Source: Bacillota bacterium
GTDB taxonomy: Bacteria; Bacillota_I; Bacilli_A; RF39; UBA660
Assembly (NCBI GenBank): GCA_023430885.1
Contig: JAEYYH010000034.1
Span: 1-64,000, forward strand
Direction: 5' to 3'
Length of the DNA stretch: 64,000 nucleotides
The notes below the pieces were generated by a model. It was given only the letters and a program-made list of their open reading frames with translations. It had not been told where the DNA came from and did not search any database. Position numbers and translations under genes: made by a program. Below, one piece after another: positions 25,427 to 36,035 of this stretch. Every line of letters starts with the position of its first letter. Positions within the stretch are counted from its first letter, which is position 1.

Positions 25427-25605
25427 AGTTAGTCTTATGAAAAACTTATAAAAACATATATTTAGTTATTCTGTTTTTAATTTGTTTTTTATGAGATTAT
25501 TTTTTTGTCAGAAAATGAAGAAAGTTTACTTTATGGTTATGTTAAAATTATTTAACATATGCTATAATTATATTTATAATAGGACTAGTATATTGGAGGA
25601 GTATT

Positions 25606-25971
25606 ATGAAAATATTTTTAGCGGATGATAAAAGAATAAATAAATATAATTTACCGACGAAAATCGAAGAATATTTTTTAATTACGTATAAAGATATTGA
25701 AGGGCTTGATGATCATTCAATTACAATTGAAGCAGGATCTGGCAATTTAAAATTAAAAAGTAATGGTGATGTAAATGTAGTAAGTAATAAGGGAATATCT
25801 TATGAATGTATTCTTACTGATTATTGTTATTCTCATTTAAAAATAAATGGTCAAAAAGATAATAATATTTTATTCACAACTCCAACTCAAGAAGAAAAAT
25901 TATATAAAATTGATTATATAAATTTAAATAAAATAAGATTTGATGAAAATGGTTTTATAGTACAAGAATAG
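25606..25971 (+). CDS. Small beta-rich cytosolic protein, unknown
   Basis: 121 residues. GGAGG precedes the ATG and TGCTATAAT ends at 25568. No membrane span. Alternating strands (YFLITYKDI, SITIEAGSGNLKLKS, ILFTTPT) suggest a compact beta fold; an FHA-like or EssC-N-terminal-like fold is possible but not shown. It stands alone, ending in a terminator that begins in its stop codon. Confidence 0.6.
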   Translation: MKIFLADDKRINKYNLPTKIEEYFLITYKDIEGLDDHSITIEAGSGNLKLKSNGDVNVVSNKGISYECILTDYCYSHLKINGQKDNNILFTTPTQEEKLYKIDYINLNKIRFDENGFIVQE

Positions 25972-25994
25972 ACATAATATTTTATGTCTTTTTA
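25970..25994 (+). terminator. Terminator at the 25606 gene stop
   Basis: AGACATAA / TTATGTCT with a TTTTTA tail. Confidence 0.7.
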
Positions 25995-26124
25995 TGTATT
26001 ATTAATGTGCGTAAATTGTTTCAAACAATTATTTAATTATTCTTAACAATTGCTAAATAAAAAGTTAAAATTATATATATTATTAACACGTTATAGTATA
26101 ATTAAAACAGATGGGAGAATATAA

Positions 26125-26601
26125 ATGAAAATAGGAATTATTGTTTATTCGCAAACTGGAAATACATATTCAGTAGCTTTAAAAATGCAAGAGGCACTTG
26201 TGAAAAAAGGACATAGTGTAGATATTGAAAAAATAGAGGCAATAAGAGATGCTAAACAACCTTCTATAAATATTAAGTTGACTAAAATACCTGATGTAGA
26301 AAAATTTGATGGAATAATTTTTGCTACATTTGTAGAAGCGTTTTGCTTATGCCCAGTTATGGATGAATACTTAAAACAATTAAGGTCACTAAAGGATAAA
26401 AAAGTTGCACTTTTTGTTACTCAATTTTTTCCATATCCGTGGATGGGCGGAAATCATGCTATTAAACAGATGAAAAAGAATTGTATATTAAAAGATAATA
26501 ACATAACTCAAGTAGGAGTTGTTAATTGGAAAAATAAAAAACGCGGAAAAATTATTAATAGTTTAACTGAACAATTTACGGATTATTTTAATAAAGAATA
26601 A
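26125..26601 (+). CDS. Flavodoxin-like protein
   Basis: 158 residues. SQTGNTYSVA (residues 9-18) is the FMN phosphate-binding loop; FATFVEAF and FVTQFFPYPWMGG occupy the positions of the flavin ring-binding loops. The second half is closer to multimeric flavodoxin-fold oxidoreductases than to classic electron-carrier flavodoxins. GGGAG precedes the ATG. It probably carries FMN in low-potential electron transfer or quinone/disulfide reduction; partner unknown. The Cu/Zn SOD-like gene follows by 64 bases. Confidence 0.82.
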   Translation: MKIGIIVYSQTGNTYSVALKMQEALVKKGHSVDIEKIEAIRDAKQPSINIKLTKIPDVEKFDGIIFATFVEAFCLCPVMDEYLKQLRSLKDKKVALFVTQFFPYPWMGGNHAIKQMKKNCILKDNNITQVGVVNWKNKKRGKIINSLTEQFTDYFNKE

Positions 26602-26664
26602 TTATTATTACCTATATTTATGCACATATAAAAAAACAATGTGTATTATATAATGGTGATGATA

Positions 26665-27129
26665 ATGGATCAAAATACTAATTATAAAGGAGTTTATGCT
26701 AATATAGAAGGCAATGAAGCGGTTCCTGATTTAAAGGGAGTAATGTTTCTATATCCATATAATAATGGAACAATAGTTGAGATAGAAGTAATAAATATGC
26801 CAAAGGATGATTCTCATCCTTATGCTCTCCATATACATGAAGGAAATAGTTGTGATGATAATGATTTTGAATCAGCAAAAGGTCATTACAATCCAAAAAA
26901 TCAGCCTCATCCAATGCATGCTGGAGATTTACCACCGTTGTTTTCAAATGACGGATATAGTTATATGCGATTATATACGAATAAATTCACTCCAGAACAA
27001 GTAATTGGAAGAACTGTTATAATTCATAATGGAGCGGACAATTTTAAAACGCAACCATCAGGAAACAGTGGTGCAAAAATGGCTTGTGGTGTAATTGTAA
27101 ACTCAAATAACAATAGATTCTATAATTAA
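26665..27129 (+). CDS. Cu/Zn superoxide dismutase-like protein, cytosolic
   Basis: 154 residues from ATG 26665 (GGTG 6 bases upstream; upstream in-frame codons overlap a TATAAT at 26649). The SodC fold is clear: LHIHEGNSC (Cu His pair and disulfide Cys), GHYNP (bridging His), HPMHAGDLPPL (Zn His and Asp), VIIHNGADNF (Cu His) and ACGVI. The catalytic Arg normally at GGxRxACG is Lys here (GAKMACG). There is no signal peptide, although most bacterial SodC enzymes are exported. It dismutates superoxide if metallated; a copper-only or chaperone role is an alternative. Confidence 0.88.
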   Translation: MDQNTNYKGVYANIEGNEAVPDLKGVMFLYPYNNGTIVEIEVINMPKDDSHPYALHIHEGNSCDDNDFESAKGHYNPKNQPHPMHAGDLPPLFSNDGYSYMRLYTNKFTPEQVIGRTVIIHNGADNFKTQPSGNSGAKMACGVIVNSNNNRFYN

Positions 27130-27142
27130 TTTATATATTTAT

Positions 27143-27169
27143 AAACTCTTTTATATAAGAGTTTTTTTA
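27143..27169 (+). terminator. Terminator after the SOD-like gene
   Basis: AAACTCTT / AAGAGTTT with T7. Confidence 0.75.
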
Positions 27170-27223
27170 TTTAGATAGTAAATAATAGTGTGATATAATT
27201 AAATAAAGTAGAGGAGTAGTTTT

Positions 27224-27976
27224 ATGAAAAAGAAAATTATAATATTTTTTAGTTGTTTATTAATTTTAATTTTAGGTTATGTATGTTATAAAAGTTTTCT
27301 GTTGTTTAATTATAAGGCTGAGATAAAAGACGAATTAGAAGCATATTTAATAAATTCGGGTGATACAATAACGATTAAACAAAGTAGTTATAATGAAAAT
27401 ACTAATTATTCTGAATACGAGGATGTTATATATAAAAACTTAGAAAATAATTTTTTATATAGCGAAAAAGACTCTATTGTTAATAGTGCATATCAGTTAT
27501 ATGTATATTCTCTTACTAACAAAAACACAAATAAAGTAGACGCAATTTTCAAAGTTGGTAAAACTGATAGTTATTACGAACTATTAGCAGCAGACAATAT
27601 GACTAATTCCAGTTTTAAGAATATTAATAAAAAAGCTTTACTTAAAAAGTATAATATTAATAATGACCGTGATCTACTTGAATATTTGGCTAATAATTAT
27701 GACAAAAATCCAAATATATTTTCTAGTCGTGATTATATAGAGCTAAATTATTTGATTAAAACATTTGCTAATACGGTTATACCAAACGCAAATATTATTC
27801 TAATAAATGGTGACTTATCAGGATTCATATATATTATAAATAATGATGTTTACGAAATTCATTTAACTAATAATAAGTATAATTATGTATTCGGTTTTTT
27901 TAATAAAAATAACAGTAATTATTTTAACTTGGATTACGTTAAAGATTTTATAAATAATATTCAATTTAAAAAATAA
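27224..27976 (+). CDS. Membrane-anchored exterior protein, unknown
   Basis: 250 residues: an N-terminal hydrophobic anchor (MKKKIIIFFSCLLILILGYVC; the Cys is not in a good lipobox) and an Asn/Tyr/Lys-rich exterior domain. GAGGAG precedes the ATG. No family recognised. It is similar in general build, not obviously in sequence, to the proteins at 6077 and 22056. Confidence 0.6.
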   Translation: MKKKIIIFFSCLLILILGYVCYKSFLLFNYKAEIKDELEAYLINSGDTITIKQSSYNENTNYSEYEDVIYKNLENNFLYSEKDSIVNSAYQLYVYSLTNKNTNKVDAIFKVGKTDSYYELLAADNMTNSSFKNINKKALLKKYNINNDRDLLEYLANNYDKNPNIFSSRDYIELNYLIKTFANTVIPNANIILINGDLSGFIYIINNDVYEIHLTNNKYNYVFGFFNKNNSNYFNLDYVKDFINNIQFKK

Positions 27977-28114
27977 AATATAAATAAGTATTACTTAAAT
28001 ATAAATCTTAGAAAATTATAAAACATATAAAACAAGATAAATAGTCAAGTATTTTAGCATTATAATTGGTTACACAAAAATAATAATCTCTATTTAATAG
28101 GCATAGTGATTTCT

Positions 28115-28143
28115 TTGATTTAAAGTTGTTTTTACTGTATAAT
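28115..28143 (+). promoter_or_regulatory. Promoter of the glucan synthase gene
   Basis: TTGATT (28115-28120), 17 bases, TATAAT (28138-28143). Confidence 0.6.
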
Positions 28144-28172
28144 TAATTTAAAGTATGGAAGAGGAACGTTTT

Positions 28173-31100
28173 ATGAATAGGAAGATAAAAAAGTTATTTA
28201 ATAATTTTAGAGAAATCACGAGTTATTATGAATATTTAGTAGAAAAAACAAAGAATTATGAATATGTTAGTGCTGTTGATGAATGGGTAATTGATAATTA
28301 CTTTTTAGTAGTTGAGCATAAAAATGGTATTATGCCAATTAAAAAATTAATTGCAAAAAAATTAAAAAAATCAGATAAAATTTATTACATAATAAAAGAT
28401 ATGGCAACCAAAAACAATTACAATATAAGTTTCGAGCAAATGGTATTAGATTTAAATATATATCAAAAAGAACACGATGAATTTTTTATGCATGATGATA
28501 TAGAAATGATTTTATCCCTTTTAACTATTATATATATAGATAGGCTTTCAGAAATATGCAAAGCAGAATATAAAAAATTCCAAGATAGAGACAAGGTTGC
28601 AAGAATAATTGAGAAGAACAAAGAAAATAAATTTGAAATCTCTAATTTTTTTGATAATGGTTTAGATATAGAAAATAATACAAATTATATTTTTGAAATA
28701 AACAATCAATTATCTTCTTTCGGATCAAAAGCAAATGAAGTATTTAAGAAATTAAATAGTATTTTGGAATCGAAAAATATAAGTATTAAAGAAGTATTAA
28801 ATGAGGAATATCAAAAAAGAATCGAAACAAGTATTTTAGTTTCAAATATATTTAATGACTTAAAAGAATTTTCAGAATTTACTCAAGATGATATAAATCA
28901 AAGTATAAGCAAATGTGAAAAGAATTTAATTCAAGATGATGTATATTCAAAGATGACAAAAGAAACTAAAATATTATATCGTGCCCAAATATTTGCTTTA
29001 GCCAAAAAAAACAAAGTGGATGAGGTAACTTATACCGAGGAACTTTTGAAAAAAGCTAAAAGAGAAGGAAAGCACATTGGTGAATATTTATTTAGTAAAG
29101 AAAAAAATAACTTAAAATCTTTTCTGTACATGTTAATAATATTAGTGCTAACAATATTACTAACTTTAATTCTTTCGAAATATTTTATATCAAATAGAAT
29201 TGTTGGTTTTATTATATTATTAATGCCAGTACGCCAATTAATAATACAGTTGCTAAATCAGTTCTTATTGAAATTCACGCAAACTAAACCTTTGCCTAAA
29301 ATGGATTTCAGTAAGGGTATACCTTCTAGCGAAGCAACTATGGTAGTTATTCCTACCATTATAAGTGATACTAAAAAAATTAAAAATATGTTTGACACTT
29401 TAGAAACTTATTACATTGTCAATAAGACTAATAACTTATATTTTACCCTATTAGGAGACGTTAAAGCATCTGATAAAGAAGTAATGCTTATAGATGAGGA
29501 AATAAGTAAATACGGCGCTAAATATGCCAAAGATTTAAATAAAAAGTATAAAAAAGATGTCTTTCATTTCGCATATCGCAAAAGATTTTTTAATGAAAAA
29601 GAGAATAGTTATTTAGGATATGAAAGAAAAAGAGGGGCACTGTTACATTTCAATAGATTATTATTAAAAAAATTAAGTATAGAGGAGCAAAAGAAATTTT
29701 TTAATGTGCATACTTTTAATGATTTTAATGTAAAAATCAAGTATGTAATTACTTTAGATACCGATACACAGTTAGTTTTAAATACTGCTCTTAATTTAGT
29801 AGGAGCAATGGCACATCCTTTAAATAAACCAGTATTAAATGCTAGTGGGACAAGAGTGGTAGAAGGCTATGGAATATTACAACCAAGAGTAAATGTTGAT
29901 ATTGAAGCTACTTCTAAATCATTATATTCACAAATATTTGCAGGTATTGGGGGATTTGATACTTATAATTCAATTGTACCTAATATTGGACAAGATTTAT
30001 TTGATGAGGGAAGTTTTATTGGAAAAGGTATATATGACTTAGAAATATTCGATAAAGTTTTATATGATAAATTTCCTGACAATTTAATTTTAAGCCATGA
30101 TTTAATTGAAGGAAGTTATGTAAGATGTGGTTTTGTTTCTGATATAGAGTTAATAGATGATTTTCCGTCTAAATTCTTAATTGATGTTACTAGACAGCAT
30201 AGATGGGCTAGAGGAGATACACAGATTATTGGATGGCTTTTTCCTAAAGTAAGAAATAAGCAAAATGAGAAAGTGAAAAATCCTATTAATTCATTAAGTA
30301 AGTGGAAAATATTTGATAACATAGCAAGGATGTTTTTATATCCAACATTGTTATTAATTCAAATTTTAGCTTTAATAGATGGACTTGTTAATCCTGTATG
30401 GTGGATGCTTTTCGTAATTATAGAAATATCACTACCAATAATATTTTTCTTAAAGACTAAAATGTATCCTGAAAAAGAAATCCTAAAAAAGATATATTAT
30501 AGAAATTTAATGTTTGGTGGTAAATCTATAGTTTCAAGATCGTTGATAGTTTTAATGACTATTCCTTATTATGCAAAAATGTACATGAATGCTTTCTTTA
30601 AATCAATATATAGATTACTAATTAGTAAGAAGAATCTTCTTAATTGGATAACTGCTGAGGAAGCTGAGAAGACTGTTAAATCAAATTTATTAAACTATAT
30701 AAAAACTTTATCATTAAATATTGTTTTAGGTATAATTTTTTTAATATATGCATTCTTTATTGATTTTAATTATTTAATATTATTAATGGCAATAATTTAT
30801 ATAGCAGCACCATTTATTTTATATTATGTAAGTAAGGATATAGTTCATAATAAAATAAATTTAAGTGAAGATAAATTAGATAATGTAAAAGAAGTAGCTA
30901 GAAGAACATGGAAATTTTTTGAAGATAATTTAACACAAGAGAATAACTATTTAATACCAGATAATTATCAAGAAAATAGAGAACAAAAATTGGATAAGAG
31001 AACATCTCCAACTAATATAGGATTCTCAATAACAAGTATTATAAGTGCTTACAAACTAGGTTTTATTGATAAAGTAAAAGCAATAAGTCTTTTAGAAAAA

Positions 31101-34100
31101 ATTATAATAACTGTTAAATCGTTAGAAAAATGGAATGGACATTTATATAATTGGTACAATATTGAAACTAAACAAAAATTATATCCTAACTTTGTATCAA
31201 CAGTAGATTCTGGCAATTTTGTCGCGTCATTAATTGTTTTAAATCAATTTTTGATTGAAAAATTGGAATACGATTTAGCAAAAGATGTATGTAGACTAAT
31301 TGATAACACCAATTTTAAAAGCTTATATATTGATAAGGATGTTTTCAGTATAGGCTATGATGTTAGTGATGCTAAATTATCAATTTATAATTATAATAAT
31401 TTTGCTAGTGAAAGTAGATTAACTAGTTATATAGCAATTTCTAAAGGTGATGTACCAAATAAGCACTGGTTTTGTTTAGATAAATCTTTAACTACTTATA
31501 ATAATAGCAAAGGTTTAATTTCTTGGTCAGGTACTTCTTTCGAATATTATATGCCATTAATATTTATGAAAAATTATCCTAATACTTTATTAGATGAAAG
31601 TTATAAATTTGCATATATATGTCAAAAAGGGTATGTAGATTCAGTGAGTAAAAAATTGCCTTGGGGCATCTCAGAATCAGCTTATGCAGAACTTGACAAT
31701 TCACTTAACTATAAGTATAAAACCTTCTCTACACCCTATTTAAAGGCTAAAGAAGATAAGGAAAATAGAATAGTTTTATCACCATATTCTTCAATTATGG
31801 CTATGGAGTTATTTCCAGAAGAAGTATATGAAAATATGGAAGAATTTATAAAACTTGAAATGTTTAGTGATTATGGTTTTTATGAATCTTATGACTACGA
31901 TAATAAAAATAAAGTTAAAGCTTATTTTGCACATCATCAAGGAATGATATTAGCTAGTTTAACTAATTATTTAGAAAAAGATTTAATAAAAAATTATTTT
32001 CATAGAGATGTTTTAATAAAGACATTCGAGATTTTAATGAAAGAGAAAGTTCAAATCAAAACATCAATTAATCTTAAATTAGCTAAGTATAAAAAATACG
32101 ATTACGAAAAAGAAGTTATAGAGAATGATATTAGATCATTTGATAATATTTCAAATATGCCAGAAATATCTGTCTTATCTAATAAAAAGTATTGTTTGTT
32201 AATGAACGATAGAGGAAGTTCTTTTTCAAGATATAGAAATCTTCAATTAAATAGATATCGTAAAATAACCGAACAAGATTATGGTATGTTTATTTATATT
32301 AAAGATGTAGACACAAATAAGGTTTGGTCTAATACTTATGCCCCTGTAAATGTAAAACCTGATAAGTATGATGTTACATTTGCTGCAGATAGAATTAAGT
32401 ATACGAGAGAAGATAATGATATAACAACAAAGACAGAAATTATCGTAACAAAAGATCATCATGCTGAAATAAGAAAAGTTACGTTTACTAATAATTCAGA
32501 TGAAGATAAAACTTTAGAGTTAACAACTTATACTGAACCAATCTTATCAGAAAACGTAGATGATGTAAGTCATAGAGTATTCAATAATATGTTCTTGAGT
32601 AGTGAATATGATGTAGAAACAAATTCACTAATTACATTAAGAAAAGATAGAGAAGGCAGTAATGTTAATAGTTATATGATTAATAGATTAGTAATAGAAA
32701 ACCCACTAGAAGAATATCAATTTGAAACAGAAAGAGATAGATTTATTGGAAGAAATAGAAATACTAATAATCCAGTAGCGCTTAATACAAAACTAAGTAA
32801 TAATGTGGGTACTAATTTAGAACCAATAATGAGTTTAAGAAATAAGATACTAACTCCAGCAAATTCATCTACAACTGTTTATTTCATAAACGGATTTGGA
32901 AGAAGCAAAGAACAGCTTATGGATATAGTAAACTCTTATAATAATGAAAATGCAATAAGAAAAGCGTTTGATATTGCTACTCTAATGAGCGTTACAAATA
33001 CTAAAAATTTAAATATTAAAGGACACGATATGCGTCTATTTAATATAATGTTAAATTATCTATACCAAACAACTAATATTTCTATAAATGATGAAAGAAA
33101 ACAATTACTAACTAAAAATGCTTTAACACAAAGCGGTTTATGGAAATTTGGAGTATCTGGCGATAGACCAATTATATTAATAAATATTCACGATATTTTA
33201 GATTTAACTTTTGTTAAAGAGATATTAAAAGCTTTTGAATATTACAAGAGTATTTCTATTTTTGTAGATATAATTATTATTAATAGCGAGAATGAAGAAT
33301 ACGCGGATATAATAAGAAAAGAAATAGATGATGAGTTATTCAGAATTTATACTTTAAATGATTTTCATCATACTCCAGGCAGTGTAACAGTTATACCAGC
33401 TGAGAATATCAATAATGAGGAAATGTCTTTATTACGAATTGTACCGCGACTAACTTTTGATACTAATGATCATAGTTCTCTAAAAGACTGTATAGATAAT
33501 TTACAAAAGATTAATCGAATTAATGATTATAAAATAACTAAAACTGAGCTTTCTTTAAAAGAAGAAGTAAACAAAGACGAACTTACTTTCTTTAATGAAT
33601 ATGGCGGTTTTATAAATAATGGTACTGAATATAAAATAGTAAATAAAGATACACCAAAACCTTGGATAAATGTAATTGCTAATAAAGAATTTGGAACAAT
33701 AGTTACTAACAATGGTTGTGGTTTTACATACTGCTATAATAGCAATGAATATAAAATAACTTCATGGACTAATGACACAGTTTTAAATGATAAATCAGAA
33801 GGCATAAGAATAAACGGGGAATTATTTGACCCTGTAATATGTACTCACGGTTTTGGATATTCAGTTCTAGAGTCCAGTAATGAAATACTTGGTAAACAGT
33901 TAACTGAGTTTGTTGCCAGTGACGATAATGTTAAAATATATATTTTAAAACTTATCAATAAAACAAATACAGAAAAAGAGTTGAATGTTGATTTCTGGAT
34001 TAATCCAATTTTTGGTGATTTTGAAGAAAAAACTAGTAGACATATACTTGCTGAAAACATTGAAAATGAAAACTATATAAGAATGAGAAATGTTTATAGT

Positions 34101-35843
34101 AATAATTATAGTAATGTCACAGTATTTATGTCATCTAGCGAAAAAATTGTGAAAGCAAATGTTAACGAAATATTAATAAAATCTATTGATACTAAATTAA
34201 CATTAAAACAAAAAGAAGCTAAAGAAATAGTATTCACTTTAGGATGTAGTAAAAATTCAGAAGATATAAAAAAATTGATAGATAAATATAATAATCTAAA
34301 TACATCTAAACAAGAACTAGAAATTGTAAAAAATAACTGGAATAAAACATTATCTACCATAAAAGTTGAAACTCCTGATAAAAGTTTAAATTACATGCTA
34401 AATGGTTGGTATTTATATCAAACTATGGCTTCTAGAATAATGGCAAAAGCTGGTTTTTATCAAGTTAGTGGAGCTTTTGGATATAGAGATCAATTACAGG
34501 ATGCAACAAATATTGTTTATATTAATCCTGAACTTACCAAACAGCAAATTATAAGAAATGCTAAGCACCAATTTACTACAGGAGAGGTTCTTCATTGGTG
34601 GCATGAGTCAAACAAATTTGGTTTAAGAAGCAGACATAAAGATGATTATTTATGGTTAGTTTATGCAACTACTGAATACATCAAGGCTACAAAAGATTAT
34701 AGCATTTTAGATATTAAAATACCTTTTGTAACAGGTGAGAAACTAAACGAAACAGATAAAGAAAAGGGTATAATATTTAATTATACTACTGAAGAAAAAA
34801 CACTTTATGAACATTGCCTTTTATCTTTAAACTTATCTATGGATTCATTAGGTAAACACGGTATTCCACTTATGGGTGGCGGAGACTGGAATGACGGAAT
34901 GAATAAAGTTGGTATAAAAGGAAAAGGTGAGAGCGTTTGGTTAGGATTCTTCTTGTATGATATAATTAACAACTTTTTAGAAGTTATGAAAATGTCAGAC
35001 AAAAAAATAGCTGTAAAAAAATATGAATTATTTAATAAGATGTTAAAAGAGTCTTTAAATAAAAATACATGGGATGGAAAATATTATATAAGAGCTTTCT
35101 TTGATAATGGTAATAAACTTGGTTCTTCAGTAAACGAAGAATGCAAAATAGATTTAATATCACAAAGTTTTTCAATCTTGAGTGGCGTAGCTGAAGAAAG
35201 CAAAATTAATTCTATAATTTCATCTGTTGAAAGTAATTTAGTTGATCATGATAATAATATTATTAAATTATTAACACCATCTTTTTCAACATCAAAAGAT
35301 GATCCAGGATATATAATGAATTATCCAAGAGGTATAAGAGAAAATGGTGGACAATATACTCATGCTACATCATGGTACATAATGTCTTTAATAAAGGCTG
35401 GTTATAAAGAAAAAGCATATGAGTACTATCAAATGATTAACCCGGTTAATAGAACTCTAAATGAGCAGGGAGTCAATAAGTACTGCACAGAACCATATGC
35501 TGTAGCAGCTGATATTTATTCAGCTAGTAATTACCAAGGACGTGGTGGTTGGACTTGGTACACAGGTAGTGCAGGCTGGTTTTATAGAGTTGGTATAAGA
35601 GATATACTAGGTTTTAATAAAGAGGGTACAAAGTTGTATATAAAACCAAATATACCTAATAGCTGGAAAAAATATAAAATAACATATAAATATATAGATA
35701 CACTTTATATAATTGATATATCTATTTCTAAAGAAAATAAAATTATAATAGATAACAAAGAAATAGAAGTAAATTATATTAACCTTGTTAATGATAAAAA
35801 TAATCATCATGTAAAAGTCACAATTAATAATAAAAAAGATTAA
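28173..35843 (+). CDS. Cyclic beta-1,2-glucan synthase (NdvB/ChvB type)
   Basis: About 2556 residues from ATG 28173, after GAGGAA; the ATG at 28155 precedes that site. Order: N-terminal helical region, two membrane spans (about 315-365), GT84 glycosyltransferase (TMVVIPT about 389, TLDTDTQ about 527, QHRWARGDTQ about 673), membrane spans (about 715-880), glycoamylase-like domain (PTNIGFS about 945, AHHQGMI about 1252), then GH94 phosphorylase-type region (GYRDQLQDA about 2102, HWWHE, GGDWNDGMN about 2235 with the catalytic Asp). It polymerises UDP-glucose into beta-1,2-glucan and cyclises it. About 10% shorter than rhizobial enzymes. No beta-1,2-glucanase or succinyl/phosphoglycerol transferase gene adjoins it. 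Confidence 0.93.
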   Translation: MNRKIKKLFNNFREITSYYEYLVEKTKNYEYVSAVDEWVIDNYFLVVEHKNGIMPIKKLIAKKLKKSDKIYYIIKDMATKNNYNISFEQMVLDLNIYQKEHDEFFMHDDIEMILSLLTIIYIDRLSEICKAEYKKFQDRDKVARIIEKNKENKFEISNFFDNGLDIENNTNYIFEINNQLSSFGSKANEVFKKLNSILESKNISIKEVLNEEYQKRIETSILVSNIFNDLKEFSEFTQDDINQSISKCEKNLIQDDVYSKMTKETKILYRAQIFALAKKNKVDEVTYTEELLKKAKREGKHIGEYLFSKEKNNLKSFLYMLIILVLTILLTLILSKYFISNRIVGFIILLMPVRQLIIQLLNQFLLKFTQTKPLPKMDFSKGIPSSEATMVVIPTIISDTKKIKNMFDTLETYYIVNKTNNLYFTLLGDVKASDKEVMLIDEEISKYGAKYAKDLNKKYKKDVFHFAYRKRFFNEKENSYLGYERKRGALLHFNRLLLKKLSIEEQKKFFNVHTFNDFNVKIKYVITLDTDTQLVLNTALNLVGAMAHPLNKPVLNASGTRVVEGYGILQPRVNVDIEATSKSLYSQIFAGIGGFDTYNSIVPNIGQDLFDEGSFIGKGIYDLEIFDKVLYDKFPDNLILSHDLIEGSYVRCGFVSDIELIDDFPSKFLIDVTRQHRWARGDTQIIGWLFPKVRNKQNEKVKNPINSLSKWKIFDNIARMFLYPTLLLIQILALIDGLVNPVWWMLFVIIEISLPIIFFLKTKMYPEKEILKKIYYRNLMFGGKSIVSRSLIVLMTIPYYAKMYMNAFFKSIYRLLISKKNLLNWITAEEAEKTVKSNLLNYIKTLSLNIVLGIIFLIYAFFIDFNYLILLMAIIYIAAPFILYYVSKDIVHNKINLSEDKLDNVKEVARRTWKFFEDNLTQENNYLIPDNYQENREQKLDKRTSPTNIGFSITSIISAYKLGFIDKVKAISLLEKIIITVKSLEKWNGHLYNWYNIETKQKLYPNFVSTVDSGNFVASLIVLNQFLIEKLEYDLAKDVCRLIDNTNFKSLYIDKDVFSIGYDVSDAKLSIYNYNNFASESRLTSYIAISKGDVPNKHWFCLDKSLTTYNNSKGLISWSGTSFEYYMPLIFMKNYPNTLLDESYKFAYICQKGYVDSVSKKLPWGISESAYAELDNSLNYKYKTFSTPYLKAKEDKENRIVLSPYSSIMAMELFPEEVYENMEEFIKLEMFSDYGFYESYDYDNKNKVKAYFAHHQGMILASLTNYLEKDLIKNYFHRDVLIKTFEILMKEKVQIKTSINLKLAKYKKYDYEKEVIENDIRSFDNISNMPEISVLSNKKYCLLMNDRGSSFSRYRNLQLNRYRKITEQDYGMFIYIKDVDTNKVWSNTYAPVNVKPDKYDVTFAADRIKYTREDNDITTKTEIIVTKDHHAEIRKVTFTNNSDEDKTLELTTYTEPILSENVDDVSHRVFNNMFLSSEYDVETNSLITLRKDREGSNVNSYMINRLVIENPLEEYQFETERDRFIGRNRNTNNPVALNTKLSNNVGTNLEPIMSLRNKILTPANSSTTVYFINGFGRSKEQLMDIVNSYNNENAIRKAFDIATLMSVTNTKNLNIKGHDMRLFNIMLNYLYQTTNISINDERKQLLTKNALTQSGLWKFGVSGDRPIILINIHDILDLTFVKEILKAFEYYKSISIFVDIIIINSENEEYADIIRKEIDDELFRIYTLNDFHHTPGSVTVIPAENINNEEMSLLRIVPRLTFDTNDHSSLKDCIDNLQKINRINDYKITKTELSLKEEVNKDELTFFNEYGGFINNGTEYKIVNKDTPKPWINVIANKEFGTIVTNNGCGFTYCYNSNEYKITSWTNDTVLNDKSEGIRINGELFDPVICTHGFGYSVLESSNEILGKQLTEFVASDDNVKIYILKLINKTNTEKELNVDFWINPIFGDFEEKTSRHILAENIENENYIRMRNVYSNNYSNVTVFMSSSEKIVKANVNEILIKSIDTKLTLKQKEAKEIVFTLGCSKNSEDIKKLIDKYNNLNTSKQELEIVKNNWNKTLSTIKVETPDKSLNYMLNGWYLYQTMASRIMAKAGFYQVSGAFGYRDQLQDATNIVYINPELTKQQIIRNAKHQFTTGEVLHWWHESNKFGLRSRHKDDYLWLVYATTEYIKATKDYSILDIKIPFVTGEKLNETDKEKGIIFNYTTEEKTLYEHCLLSLNLSMDSLGKHGIPLMGGGDWNDGMNKVGIKGKGESVWLGFFLYDIINNFLEVMKMSDKKIAVKKYELFNKMLKESLNKNTWDGKYYIRAFFDNGNKLGSSVNEECKIDLISQSFSILSGVAEESKINSIISSVESNLVDHDNNIIKLLTPSFSTSKDDPGYIMNYPRGIRENGGQYTHATSWYIMSLIKAGYKEKAYEYYQMINPVNRTLNEQGVNKYCTEPYAVAADIYSASNYQGRGGWTWYTGSAGWFYRVGIRDILGFNKEGTKLYIKPNIPNSWKKYKITYKYIDTLYIIDISISKENKIIIDNKEIEVNYINLVNDKNNHHVKVTINNKKD

Positions 35844-35864
35844 TAAAAAAGACATATACAAAAG

Positions 35865-35889
35865 ACTGTTGAATTTCAACAGTTTTTTT
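35865..35889 (+). terminator. Terminator of the glucan synthase gene
   Basis: ACTGTTGAA / TTCAACAGT stem followed by T7. Confidence 0.85.
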
Positions 35890-35963
35890 GGTATATAAAA
35901 TTATTAAAAAGAAAATAATATGAATATTGGTGATTTTTTTTAACTAAAAGAGTTTTGCTGGTC

Positions 35964-35992
35964 TTTACTTTTTGCTCAAAAAATGCTATATT
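35964..35992 (+). promoter_or_regulatory. Promoter of terC
   Basis: TTTACT (35964-35969), 17 bases ending TGC, TATATT (35987-35992). No Mn riboswitch (yybP-ykoY) signature is seen. Confidence 0.5.
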
Positions 35993-36035
35993 TATTAGGC
36001 GTGTTTTTTTAAAAGAGACAATAAAGGAGTTATAA

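Noticed and set aside
35890..36035. yybP-ykoY Mn2+ riboswitch before terC
   Set aside because: The conserved GGGGAGUAG-type and CGUC-type segments are absent.
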